Origin: a virus
Direction: 5' to 3' (one strand)
Virus record (IMG/VR): IMGVR_UViG_3300027771_000120
Location: 1-22,071 of that record
Length of the DNA: 22,071 bases
Positions 7,248 to 14,292 of the stretch are shown here, in pieces; position 1 is the first letter of the stretch, and the number at the start of each line of letters is the position of its first letter. A program made the position numbers and the translations under genes. The notes beneath the pieces are model-generated. The model ran no database searches. It saw only the letters and a program-made list of their open reading frames with translations, and was not told where the DNA came from.

Positions 7248-8526
7248 AATGTTCTCCTTGATATTTCTCAGGCAACTTGCCATAGAGAATTACCTCTTCA
7301 GAAGCACGGGATATAGCAACGTACATCATTCGTGCTACTTGATCTGGGACGTTACATCGACCTATGTCATTCAAGTCAATTAAGACTCTTTTATAGGTAC
7401 TACCTTGGCTCTTGTGCACAGTGCACGCGTAAGGGGGTCGAATGTCTGCAATACTATCTTGGATAGCAAAGAATTCTGCCCACTTCTTCTCACGTTTTAA
7501 TGAGCTTAGTTTGACCTTTACATCGCTACTTTTATTAGGGATGAAGACTTCAATCTTATTATCAAGAGTTAGATACTTACCTGAAATGCCTTGATAGGTC
7601 GAAGAGCTCTTACTAATGTAAGTGATACGTGCACGCCCATCTGTGGCGTAAAGGGTTCTGCCTTTATCATCCATGATGGGTTTGTTAGTTACAATCTGCT
7701 CACCTTCTTCAAAGGCATGCTTATAGCCCTTGTGTTGGCGTATAAAGCCGTTGTACTCCTGTACACGTGAGTTTGTCCATGCCAGTACTTTGGCATCATC
7801 TTCTTGCTCATAGTGAGGCAAACTAAAAGAGTCTTGGACAAGTGATTGAAAGGTTGGGCCATCAACATGACGTACTTGAGCGCCGCTCGCTACGATAACA
7901 GGAAACTGTTTAGATCTAACGGTTTCACGGTACTTAGCAGACAGATTGTCAATTTCCCCGTCAAATCGCATAATCTTAGTCAATTTAGCAGTAGGCATTG
8001 AGCCATCAAAAATAGGAGATGCACTGGTAGTGTGTGGGGTTAATTGGTGTGGATCACCTATGTAAATAATCTTAGAAGCACGCGTTAGATCCCGGATACA
8101 AAGTAGTAGCTGGGGATCAATAAAACTGGCTTCGTCAATAATGATTAGACTATCAGATACTTGCTCATTCTTTGTGCGCTTTAAAGAAGTCACACCATTA
8201 CTGGTGTTGTTATTTACCCTTAGCCCTAACAGGCTATGGATAGTTAAAGGGTCTTCTCCTGTGTTAAGCTTTTCAGTGATAACTGTGGCTGCTTTACGTG
8301 TAGTGGCAGTAACGTAGATGTCTACGAAGTTAAAACCAGAATCACCCATAGCATGCATAAGGCTTTCTTGCTTAGGGATTTGGTTTAGTATGTGTTGTAC
8401 AAGTGTAGTCTTACCTGTACCTGCTGAACCTTCGATAACAAATTCGGTAGCTGATTTGTCATTTAGAAAAGCAAATACTGCGTCTACCGCTGCTTTTTGG
8501 TCAGAGTTAAGCTGCTGTTGCGGCAT
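7204..8526 (-). CDS. Superfamily 1B DNA helicase, Dda/RecD-like (N4 gp37 type)
   Basis: 440 residues. ATP-dependent DNA unwinding, presumably at the phage replication fork. Motif I GSAGTGKTT (33-41), Ia TATTRKAA (73-80), motif II DEAS (131-134), motif III GDPHQL (157-162), motif V VHKSQGST (370-377) and motif VI VAISRASE (403-410) are all present and intact. The layout and the SH3-like insert before motif V are those of T4 Dda and the RecD/TraA C-terminal helicases. ATG at 8526 with AGGAG 6 nt upstream, overlapping the upstream gene by 20 nt. Confidence 0.93.
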   Translation of the reverse strand: MPQQQLNSDQKAAVDAVFAFLNDKSATEFVIEGSAGTGKTTLVQHILNQIPKQESLMHAMGDSGFNFVDIYVTATTRKAATVITEKLNTGEDPLTIHSLLGLRVNNNTSNGVTSLKRTKNEQVSDSLIIIDEASFIDPQLLLCIRDLTRASKIIYIGDPHQLTPHTTSASPIFDGSMPTAKLTKIMRFDGEIDNLSAKYRETVRSKQFPVIVASGAQVRHVDGPTFQSLVQDSFSLPHYEQEDDAKVLAWTNSRVQEYNGFIRQHKGYKHAFEEGEQIVTNKPIMDDKGRTLYATDGRARITYISKSSSTYQGISGKYLTLDNKIEVFIPNKSSDVKVKLSSLKREKKWAEFFAIQDSIADIRPPYACTVHKSQGSTYKRVLIDLNDIGRCNVPDQVARMMYVAISRASEEVILYGKLPEKYQGEHYAQTQTVSHHTTAA

Positions 8527-8905
8527 TTTGCTCTCCTATGGTGGGTGTTTTAGGTGAAGTGTCGAAGTTATAATCAACGTAGGCGCTTTGGTAGGTTATT
8601 GTGGTGATGTCGAATGTCCCAGGGGAACCTTCTTCATCTATGTCATCACCGTCTTCACCCACACGGACAAATGCGTACCTATGCTCGTTTTCCTCAACAC
8701 ACCCGATGGAATCGATTAGGCGTGTTACATAGATACACTCAGGGTAAGTTTCGTACCACTTGGTACCTTCAAAGACCCAGTAGTACACGCCATTGACTAG
8801 GCGAGCTGCGTTATGGAACCAATCACTACGGCCCTGCCCCAGTAATATTTCTGCTTCATACACTTCTTTTTCAATGGCGATGACAACATCGGAACGGTAT
8901 CCCAT
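8507..8905 (-). CDS. Conserved phage hypothetical protein (MGYRSDV type)
   Basis: 132 residues. The start MGYRSDVVIAI is a conspicuous N-terminus that recurs in uncharacterised phage proteins. The body is a beta-rich sequence with many aromatics (GVYYWVFEGTKWYETYPECIYV), an acidic stretch GEDGDDIDEEG and a Pro/Ala tail. No catalytic motif is visible. GGAG lies 6 nt upstream of the ATG. It sits between the VWA protein and the helicase, overlapping the latter. Function unassigned. Confidence 0.75.
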   Translation of the reverse strand: MGYRSDVVIAIEKEVYEAEILLGQGRSDWFHNAARLVNGVYYWVFEGTKWYETYPECIYVTRLIDSIGCVEENEHRYAFVRVGEDGDDIDEEGSPGTFDITTITYQSAYVDYNFDTSPKTPTIGEQNAATAA

Positions 8906-8915
8906 ATAAAACTCC

Positions 8916-10019
8916 TTACATGGGGTATTCGATTACTCGTCCCCAGTGACTTGTGAATGACTCATTCCCATGAATAAGCCAGATGATTGGACACAGAGGA
9001 TCAATGTCCCCTGGGTCAAAATACCCATCAGTAAATATAATCATCACTGTGGGTTTGTGCTTAGCACCGTACTCCATGACTTCTTGTATCTCAGTGCCAC
9101 CACGTCCTGTGAACTGAATGTCCATCAAATCATCGACGCTAGCTACGGTATTGGTTGAGCGAATCTCAGTATCAAAGTCACACACGGTAAGCTTAGATGG
9201 ATTCAGGTGAGCTGTGATGGCATAGATCTCAGCAAACCATTGGTTGAACTGTTCATCAGTGACTGAGCCAGAGGCATCAATCATAATGGCGATCTCTCCT
9301 ATTGCTTCGCTGTATAAGCTGGGCATATAAAAGGAAGGGTAAAAGCGTCTGTTGGGTCGTCGCATAGAATAATCATCAGGTGCAAGGGCATCTATGTGGT
9401 TTTCCAGAATGACGTTCCAAGGTAGCTTGGGGTTGAGTAACTTATCTAAGAAGATTTCTATCTCACCCGGTATAGAGCCAGCTTGATCACTTAGCTTGGC
9501 TTGTGTTGCTGCCTTTACAAGTATGTCTGTAACTTCAGCTTCAATTGTCTCAGCTTCGTCACTAGGTGGCTCTTCCATATCAAGTATGAAATCTTCAGAC
9601 TCAGCAGGCGGATTTTGAACCAAGTCTTCGTATACTTCTTCGCTAGTGTAGTTATCATATCTTTCATCGACTAAACCTCCCTTGATCATTGCCCCATTCG
9701 CTTTTACAAGCATGAGGTTAATTACAAAATCTGTTGCCATATTCCAAAGACGGAAGTTACGCTCTCCTACTCTAGTCATGTGCATAAATGCCACATGGTA
9801 GGATTCGTGTTCTAGTAAAAACACTTGTTCTAATAACGTTAAACTTAAGAAGAACTCTGGGTTTACTCTAAGGTTAATGCCGTTAGTACATGCAGTAGGG
9901 ATGGTTTCATCCCATGAGAACTTTAATGAGAAAAGAATGGTTGAAATGAAAGCACTTTCTTGACGAATGGCTATGTGTAGTTTTGCTTTATTCAAAGCCG
10001 TTTCTTTATCTGTTGTCAT
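8916..10019 (-). CDS. Metallopeptidase-like and VWA domain protein (N4 gp25 type)
   Basis: 367 residues. The N-terminal part carries HESYHVAFMH (H71-E72-H75, H80), a HExxH zinc-peptidase-like motif of the DUF2201 N-terminal domain. The C-terminal part is a von Willebrand A domain with the MIDAS motif DASGS (D248, S250, S252), GGTE (T309) and FTDG (D331). The linker is very acidic (about 135-170). These proteins pair with MoxR-type AAA+ ATPases, here the gene at 10587-11609, and the pair is conserved across N4-like phages as gp24/gp25. By analogy with RavA-ViaA, the pair may act as a chaperone-like remodelling system on a protein substrate; the phage substrate is unknown. Confidence 0.9.
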   Translation of the reverse strand: MTTDKETALNKAKLHIAIRQESAFISTILFSLKFSWDETIPTACTNGINLRVNPEFFLSLTLLEQVFLLEHESYHVAFMHMTRVGERNFRLWNMATDFVINLMLVKANGAMIKGGLVDERYDNYTSEEVYEDLVQNPPAESEDFILDMEEPPSDEAETIEAEVTDILVKAATQAKLSDQAGSIPGEIEIFLDKLLNPKLPWNVILENHIDALAPDDYSMRRPNRRFYPSFYMPSLYSEAIGEIAIMIDASGSVTDEQFNQWFAEIYAITAHLNPSKLTVCDFDTEIRSTNTVASVDDLMDIQFTGRGGTEIQEVMEYGAKHKPTVMIIFTDGYFDPGDIDPLCPIIWLIHGNESFTSHWGRVIEYPM

Positions 10020-10034
10020 GGGATGACTCCTTAC

Positions 10035-10202
10035 CTATTCTTCAGCTTTTTCAGCAGCTTCGTTCATTCTTGCAACTACTTCGATCATTGCGGCATTAAT
10101 TTCTGGTGTGTACGCCAAGGAAGGGTCTAAATTAAACTCCTCTACATACTCCATGTCATCAATACCGTGGGCTGCCATACGGTTATAAGATTTTTGGGTC
10201 AT
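10035..10202 (-). CDS. Small acidic protein, 55 aa
   Basis: Begins MTQKSYNRMAAHGIDDMEYV and ends EAAEKAEE. Strong SD: GGAG 8 nt upstream of the ATG at 10202. It fills the gap between the Myb-like membrane-tailed gene and the VWA gene with 12-15 nt spacers on either side, as expected for a real gene in this compact operon. Acidic, helical C-terminus, no motif recognised. Confidence 0.7.
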   Translation of the reverse strand: MTQKSYNRMAAHGIDDMEYVEEFNLDPSLAYTPEINAAMIEVVARMNEAAEKAEE

Positions 10203-10214
10203 ACTATTACTCCA

Positions 10215-10577
10215 TTAGATTACTAGCATAGTTAGTGTGGCAGCTTGCGCTACAGCCAATGCACCAACAATAATGCGGTAGGTTTTGATTTTCGATTTTA
10301 ATAACGGATTGACGTTATTCGTTTTTACCCTGACCTTTCTGCGCGGCTTACTCTTTTTTTGAGTACCGTTTAGCGCAACTGGCAGGTTAGGTCTTGTTTT
10401 GTAAAACCCAAGCTTGATAGCACGGTTATTGATAGACGAATACGTCCGTTCAAGGGCATTCCCTATGTCACCATAGTGCATGTCAGATAAAAGAAGTTTC
10501 ATTAGCTGTTGGTCTTCCAATACAGTCCAAGGACGCCGGCTAATTTTAGTTGAGGTAATCTGGGTAATTGAATTCAT
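10215..10577 (-). CDS. Myb/SANT-like DNA-binding protein with C-terminal membrane segment
   Basis: 120 residues in three parts. Residues 14-60 (RRPWTVLEDQQLMKLL..., YGDIGNALERTYSSINNRAI) form a Myb/SANT-like tri-helical unit with the initial Trp and a basic recognition helix. Residues about 75-98 are a highly basic linker (KKSKPRRKVRVK). The last 20 or so residues (IIVGALAVAQAATLTMLVI) are a hydrophobic helix ending at the C-terminus, which would make this a tail-anchored inner-membrane protein with the DNA-binding part in the cytoplasm. AGGA precedes the ATG. It lies between the AAA+ and VWA genes. The domain call is by pattern. Confidence 0.75.
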   Translation of the reverse strand: MNSITQITSTKISRRPWTVLEDQQLMKLLLSDMHYGDIGNALERTYSSINNRAIKLGFYKTRPNLPVALNGTQKKSKPRRKVRVKTNNVNPLLKSKIKTYRIIVGALAVAQAATLTMLVI

Positions 10578-10586
10578 GAAGTATTC

Positions 10587-11609
10587 CTAGAGAAATTTGG
10601 CGGCATTAGTGGCAATCCACTGGCGCACGCAAGGTAGTTCGGTAAGCGCAGGCTTTCGCTTGCGAATATCTTTAAAGGTGATGATGCCAAATTCAGGCGG
10701 TAACCGCATAACGAACTTGGTCAATGCATCTGCATTGTCTTTATTAAAGTGGTTGGATACAGCGCCTGTGAGTGCGTAAAGCACACTAGGGTCTTGTGAT
10801 ACCTCTACACCTTCTGGGTTACGGATAATATCTGCCATCTTAGGGAGGCTTTTATATATCTTAGTAAAGGTGAAGAATTCGCGTGCTGCGCCTTCGCCAA
10901 TCGTGCCAGCAAGTAGTGGCAGCTTGTTAATATGAATATTGTCCCACTTACTGATTAGACGATGGACAAACTCCCATGTTCTTGGACACGGATAGGTTTC
11001 ATCGTTGTGATCAGGTGAAAAGCGGTACAGTGAATCTGGCTTAAACTTAATGTAATCCGTGATACGGTGATCTAAGTTATTCTCCGCAGCATAGTCAATG
11101 AACCCATCAAAGCTCACGTCTAGGCTTAGGTGTACTAGCCTTGACTGCATTGCTGTTGATAAACGGTTTACAATCGCACCATCAGTACGTTTGTTACCTG
11201 CACACATGACTACACACTTCTCATGGAGACTGTGCTTACCTATTTGCCGGTCTAACGTGACTTTATAAGCAGCAGCTTGTACTGCATTAGATGCACTGTT
11301 GAATTCATCTAAGAACAGAAGCCAACCATTGCACCCGTCAGGTAAGGGGTCACTCTCTATCGGGAAGATATCCATCGGTAGATAAGTTCCCTTACCTGTA
11401 TCGGGGTCAACGTGGGGAAAGCCATTCATGTCAGTGGGGTCAGATTGGCTTAGACGCACATCAATGACTTTCAGACTGTATTCATCGGCAATTTGTTTAA
11501 CAATAGCGGACTTACCTATCCCAGGTGAGCCAGTAAGCATAGGGACTAACTTGGCTTTTAAGCAGTCTACTAATAGTTCTTTTGCCTGCACTGGGTTAAC
11601 AGTAAGCAT
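10587..11609 (-). CDS. MoxR-type AAA+ ATPase (N4 gp24 type)
   Basis: 340 residues. Walker A GSPGIGKS (27-34), Walker B LLFLDEFN (97-104; D101, E102), sensor 1 region CAGN (N139) and a likely arginine finger at R157 in AMQSRL. The insertions and the presence of a VWA partner gene two genes downstream place it in the MoxR/AAA_5 group. These act as oligomeric ATPases that remodel or activate partner complexes. AAGGAG lies 6-7 nt before the ATG at 11609, and a CC-GGA-GG hairpin (11641-11653) lies 32 nt upstream. Role in infection unknown despite conservation in N4-like phages. Confidence 0.92.
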   Translation of the reverse strand: MLTVNPVQAKELLVDCLKAKLVPMLTGSPGIGKSAIVKQIADEYSLKVIDVRLSQSDPTDMNGFPHVDPDTGKGTYLPMDIFPIESDPLPDGCNGWLLFLDEFNSASNAVQAAAYKVTLDRQIGKHSLHEKCVVMCAGNKRTDGAIVNRLSTAMQSRLVHLSLDVSFDGFIDYAAENNLDHRITDYIKFKPDSLYRFSPDHNDETYPCPRTWEFVHRLISKWDNIHINKLPLLAGTIGEGAAREFFTFTKIYKSLPKMADIIRNPEGVEVSQDPSVLYALTGAVSNHFNKDNADALTKFVMRLPPEFGIITFKDIRKRKPALTELPCVRQWIATNAAKFL

Positions 11610-11640
11610 GTTTTACTCCTTGTTTAATAATCCAAGAAAA

Positions 11641-11653
11641 CAACCGGAGGTTG
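11641..11653 (-). promoter_or_regulatory. GGA-loop hairpin, candidate virion-RNAP promoter upstream of AAA+ gene
   Basis: Plus strand CAACC-GGA-GGTTG: perfect 5-bp stem, 3-nt loop. It lies in a 48-nt gap between two leftward genes. The plus strand is the template for leftward transcription, which is the strand on which the N4 virion RNA polymerase reads hairpin promoters. With N4 geometry (loop centre at -11) the start would be 11636, before the SD of the AAA+ gene; the template base there is G rather than the preferred C. Confidence 0.5.
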
Positions 11654-11657
11654 CTTA

Positions 11658-11906
11658 TCAATGAAGAGAATATTCTTCAGCGTGATCTAAGAATTCATCG
11701 AAGAGTCGAGAATGGTCTTGATCAGTTAACTCACTATGTAGTGAAGTTAGTGTATTTCCTTCCTGGTCACGAAGGGTAAACTCGAACTCTGGTTCATCGT
11801 TTGGTTCTTCGCTTAAAGCAGTAATGGGGTAGTTAGTACCTGGGTAGTAATGATTGACTTCACAGATACAGGTGATGTCGTCTACGACTGTCTCAAATTC
11901 ACGCAT
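11658..11906 (-). CDS. Hypothetical acidic protein, 82 aa
   Basis: Start placed at the ATG at 11906 (MREFETVVDD); a GTG 6 nt upstream is possible. It overlaps the upstream 64-residue gene by 8 nt and may be translationally coupled because no clear SD is visible. Pattern DDITCICEVNHYYPGTNYPI, then a beta-rich acidic section and a helical end DQDHSRLFDEFLDH. It resembles small conserved phage proteins containing a CxxEV...YxPG strand, but no function is known. Confidence 0.7.
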   Translation of the reverse strand: MREFETVVDDITCICEVNHYYPGTNYPITALSEEPNDEPEFEFTLRDQEGNTLTSLHSELTDQDHSRLFDEFLDHAEEYSLH

Positions 11907-12093
11907 AGGCACTGATCTTACGTTTAAGCTCGTTGATGAGCGTGTTGTGGTAAACCAATAAAGCTTCAGTGATATCTGCTCTGTGACTATCTTCTAGCGA
12001 TACATAAGCGTGATTCATGGCTTCATTGAGTGTTCCATACTCTGTAAAGAGCGTGGTTTTTTGACTATCTAATATGTCTGTTATTTTGTTCAT
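11899..12093 (-). CDS. Hypothetical helical protein, 64 aa
   Basis: MNKITDILDSQKTTLFTEYG... followed by an amphipathic helix and a basic C-terminus (LINELKRKISAYA). AAGAG lies about 8 nt before the ATG at 12093. It is the first gene after the 261-nt regulatory gap and lies about 43 nt downstream of the start predicted from the hairpin at 12140-12154. No domain recognised. Confidence 0.7.
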   Translation of the reverse strand: MNKITDILDSQKTTLFTEYGTLNEAMNHAYVSLEDSHRADITEALLVYHNTLINELKRKISAYA

Positions 12094-12139
12094 TAGGTGC
12101 TCTTGTATTTAATTGCGGGGTTTAATCCTACTCACCTGA

Positions 12140-12154
12140 CACACCGGAGGTGTG
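12140..12154 (-). promoter_or_regulatory. GGA-loop hairpin, best candidate for an N4-type virion-RNAP promoter
   Basis: Plus strand CACACC-GGA-GGTGTG: perfect 6-bp stem with a GGA loop. Template-strand CC lies at 12135-12136, separated from the loop by 9 bases. This equals the spacing I recall for the N4 P2 promoter (template CC, 9 bases, GGA loop), where the transcript begins GG. Predicted start 12136, 43 nt before the first codon at 12093. It sits between a terminator and the next operon. Confidence 0.6.
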
Positions 12155-12166
12155 CTTCTACCTTAT

Positions 12167-12194
12167 AAAGTGGCGCATCTATACAGCGCCATTT
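12167..12194. terminator. GC-rich inverted repeat in the gap after RNAP2
   Basis: TGGCGC (12171-12176) pairs with GCGCCA (12186-12191) across a 9-nt loop, extended by AAA/TTT with one bulged base. T- or A-rich flanks on both sides make it terminator-like in either direction. It lies just upstream of the hairpin at 12140, so it could insulate that promoter from read-through. Confidence 0.4.
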
Positions 12195-12280
12195 TATATC
12201 TATAAGCGTTTGTTTTATAAGGGATTTTTACTTATTAAGAATAACGGAACCGTCATAATTAGGTTGATGGTTCTAGTGCA

Positions 12281-12310
12281 GGAAAAATAAAGCCACCCCG
12301 AAGGGTGGCT
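12281..12310 (-). terminator. UUCG-capped intrinsic terminator after RNAP subunit 2
   Basis: On the leftward strand the stem AGCCACCC / GGGTGGCT (8 bp) closes a TTCG tetraloop and is followed by TTATTTTTCC. A C(UUCG)G loop with a GC-rich stem and T-tract is a textbook strong intrinsic terminator. It lies about 45 nt beyond the RNAP2 stop codon and should end the early transcription unit. Confidence 0.9.
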
Positions 12311-12354
12311 ATTTAGTTAGATAAAAAGATATCTATAGTTAAACGTGATTTGCT

Positions 12355-13563
12355 TTAGGACAACGCGTAATTGCTCTGTCGTATGAGGGTAGAGATGTAT
12401 GGCGTTACCTTGTCGATGGTGACAGGTGCCTGATTCACTTGGGTTAAGATATTAGCTAGTAGGTCAGAATCACCTAGTTGTGCAAATATTTCAATGTAGT
12501 GATGACGTACATGGTTCATGTTATTAGCATGCGCCTTGAACTCGTCATGCACACACACTAATGGAAAGGACTTATGCAATAGTGACGTGCTGATTAAGTA
12601 ATCAAGGCGGAGTAAATCACTATTTGAGTAAGACAAGACTGTTGTTTTACTTGTTACCAAGTTATCAGCCTCTACAATAGACATAAAAGCACTGGTATCA
12701 ACTGTAGTTGGTACTGGGCCACGCTTGCTAAGCTCACTACGTACTAGCTGCTGTGCCGTTTGCAATACTCTATAGTCGTAGTTACAGCGTCTATTCATCT
12801 CTCTGACGATCATGCCGTCAATGGAGTGAACGATATTCGCTGCAATACTCAATCCGCTCTCTGTACCTTCATTTTCATAGAAACGGTGGGTAAAAGTAGC
12901 ATGATCTAACTCATCCACTTCAATCTTAACGTCTACTGGCGTCATTACCTTGCACTTAGCTTCAAAGCCGTCCGGTAGCGTCCAGTCATGAGACAGTGCA
13001 AACGGTTGCCAAGAGCCTAATAACATTTCCATGGTCGTTACCGCCCCTGGTGCCACTTCAGCTTGCGCTTCATAGAACTTCTCTAGCTCAATAGTCTCTT
13101 TACCGAAGATTTCTTTAGGCTTACCAGTAGAACCGTAAAAGTGAGTCATCAATGCCTGCTTAATATCAGCACGATCAGGAGACACTCTAATACCTACCTG
13201 TTGTAATTTACGGTTCATTACAGCAGTCACATCGGTATAGATGTCTGCACGTATGTTAGGATTAACTAAACCTGTAGACTCACACGTCACGGGACAGCCC
13301 ATTAGAGTACCCATGATCTGAATACCTGATGAACAGGCGTCTAATCCTACAAGATGCCCACTAGGGACACCTGATTGTGCATTACGTAGTGCCATAACAG
13401 CAGCAACATACAATGGGCTAGCACTTGCATCATCTACTAATGACTCAAGACTACCTATATGATGATCTACCCAATTAATACGGTCATTGAAAGTCTCTTT
13501 CTCTAAGCCGTAGTGGTTAGCTATATCAATCTTAATGTACTCAAATCCGGTAAATGTCTGCAT
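12355..13563 (-). CDS. Single-subunit RNA polymerase, C-terminal subunit (N4 RNAPII gp16 type)
   Basis: 402 residues, close to the length recalled for N4 gp16. It begins at FEYIKIDIANHYG, which lines up with T7 RNAP YYWLKIHGANCAG just after the GND motif, so it carries palm and fingers. Motif A LDACSSGIQ (D75), motif B R131-x3-K135-x7-Y143-G144, the HSIDG element (236-240, T7 HSQDG) and motif C VHDEF (D330, T7 IHDSF) are all intact. About 80 residues separate HSIDG from motif C, against about 20 in T7. It needs the N-terminal subunit encoded at 14292-15188 to make a complete polymerase for middle genes. ATG at 13563 with AAGGAG upstream. Confidence 0.95.
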   Translation of the reverse strand: MQTFTGFEYIKIDIANHYGLEKETFNDRINWVDHHIGSLESLVDDASASPLYVAAVMALRNAQSGVPSGHLVGLDACSSGIQIMGTLMGCPVTCESTGLVNPNIRADIYTDVTAVMNRKLQQVGIRVSPDRADIKQALMTHFYGSTGKPKEIFGKETIELEKFYEAQAEVAPGAVTTMEMLLGSWQPFALSHDWTLPDGFEAKCKVMTPVDVKIEVDELDHATFTHRFYENEGTESGLSIAANIVHSIDGMIVREMNRRCNYDYRVLQTAQQLVRSELSKRGPVPTTVDTSAFMSIVEADNLVTSKTTVLSYSNSDLLRLDYLISTSLLHKSFPLVCVHDEFKAHANNMNHVRHHYIEIFAQLGDSDLLANILTQVNQAPVTIDKVTPYISTLIRQSNYALS

Positions 13564-13574
13564 GGTGTTACTCC

Positions 13575-13739
13575 TTAGTGGAATTCGCTGAATAGGTATT
13601 CACATGTTTCGTCATCAAGGTACTGAACAGCTTCTGCAAGCATGTCGCAGATCTTGTCAATGTCCTTATTGTCGTAGTGCTGCTTGATCACTTTCATGAT
13701 GGCTTCACTACGTTTTTCATAACAAGTTAGGTCTATCAT
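13575..13739 (-). CDS. Small protein between the RNAP subunits, 54 aa
   Basis: Starts MIDLTCYEKRSEAIMKVIKQ and ends DDETCEYLFSEFH; helical, acidic at the C-terminus. Its ATG overlaps the stop of the upstream gene (TAATG), so it is translationally coupled, and it stops 11 nt before the RNAP2 start codon, with the RNAP2 ribosome site directly after its stop. No known domain. One of four small genes lying between the two polymerase subunits. Confidence 0.7.
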   Translation of the reverse strand: MIDLTCYEKRSEAIMKVIKQHYDNKDIDKICDMLAEAVQYLDDETCEYLFSEFH

Positions 13740-13921
13740 TAGCCCCACTCTCTTACTAATTCTGTTAATGTTTCACGAGTCTGCTCGTCTTCTTCTGCGT
13801 ATGCCTTTAACATGGTTTCATAAACGAAATCTTGCAGTACATGTAGTGGTGCATCGTCTATGACCTCTTTAATGGCCTTACGTATTTGGTTTTCTGAAAT
13901 TGCTTCTTTAGTTGTACTCAT
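13739..13921 (-). CDS. Small acidic protein between the RNAP subunits, 60 aa
   Basis: MSTTKEAISENQIRKAIKEV... ending LTELVREWG. Almost entirely predicted helix with regular charge alternation, compatible with a small dimerising or partner-binding protein. Strong SD (AAGGAGG, about 5 nt from the ATG). Second-last of the four small genes inserted between the polymerase halves. No family recognised. Confidence 0.72.
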   Translation of the reverse strand: MSTTKEAISENQIRKAIKEVIDDAPLHVLQDFVYETMLKAYAEEDEQTRETLTELVREWG

Positions 13922-13930
13922 AAGTCCTCC

Positions 13931-14128
13931 TTAAAACGAGTCGTTTACAATGCGCATGATTTGCTCACACGCTTCGGTATAGGTTGCGTATTCACCAATA
14001 AACTCACCGGCTATGCGTAATTCAACATGTTCCATGTTCTTAATTATTCCAATAGGTGTGATTAATACGGCTACCTTCATGTCGTACAGTCCTGCATGAA
14101 CTGCAGATGACTCTGGGAATGTTTTCAT
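13931..14128 (-). CDS. Small alpha/beta protein between the RNAP subunits, 65 aa
   Basis: MKTFPESSAVHAGLYDMKVA... with hydrophobic strands (AVLITPIGIIK, VELRIAGEFIGEY) and a helix EACEQIMRIVND. The sequence reads like a compact strand-strand-helix fold. Its ATG overlaps the stop of the upstream gene (ATGA) and GGAGGG lies 6 nt upstream, within that gene. Function unknown. Confidence 0.72.
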   Translation of the reverse strand: MKTFPESSAVHAGLYDMKVAVLITPIGIIKNMEHVELRIAGEFIGEYATYTEACEQIMRIVNDSF

Positions 14129-14292
14129 GAATTGCCCTCCACTTCTGATATGTCAATCACTTCAACGTCATCGCCACCTACTAGTGCGATGAATTCTTCA
14201 ATAGCTTGTGCTTCTGCTTCTTGTTGGTTTATGGCCTCAACGTAGACTCGTCTACCTGTGCCTCCATACACGTATGCTGAATAACTGTTCAT
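14125..14292 (-). CDS. Small protein directly after RNAP subunit 1, 55 aa
   Basis: MNSYSAYVYGGTGRRVYVEA followed by a Gln/Ala helix (INQQEAEAQAIEEFIALV) and an acidic strand. Its ATG overlaps the RNAP1 stop codon (TAATG), so translation is coupled to the polymerase subunit and it should be made in similar amounts. The strand-strand-helix-strand arrangement is like that of the following 65-residue protein, so the two may be distant paralogues. No known family. Confidence 0.7.
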   Translation of the reverse strand: MNSYSAYVYGGTGRRVYVEAINQQEAEAQAIEEFIALVGGDDVEVIDISEVEGNS

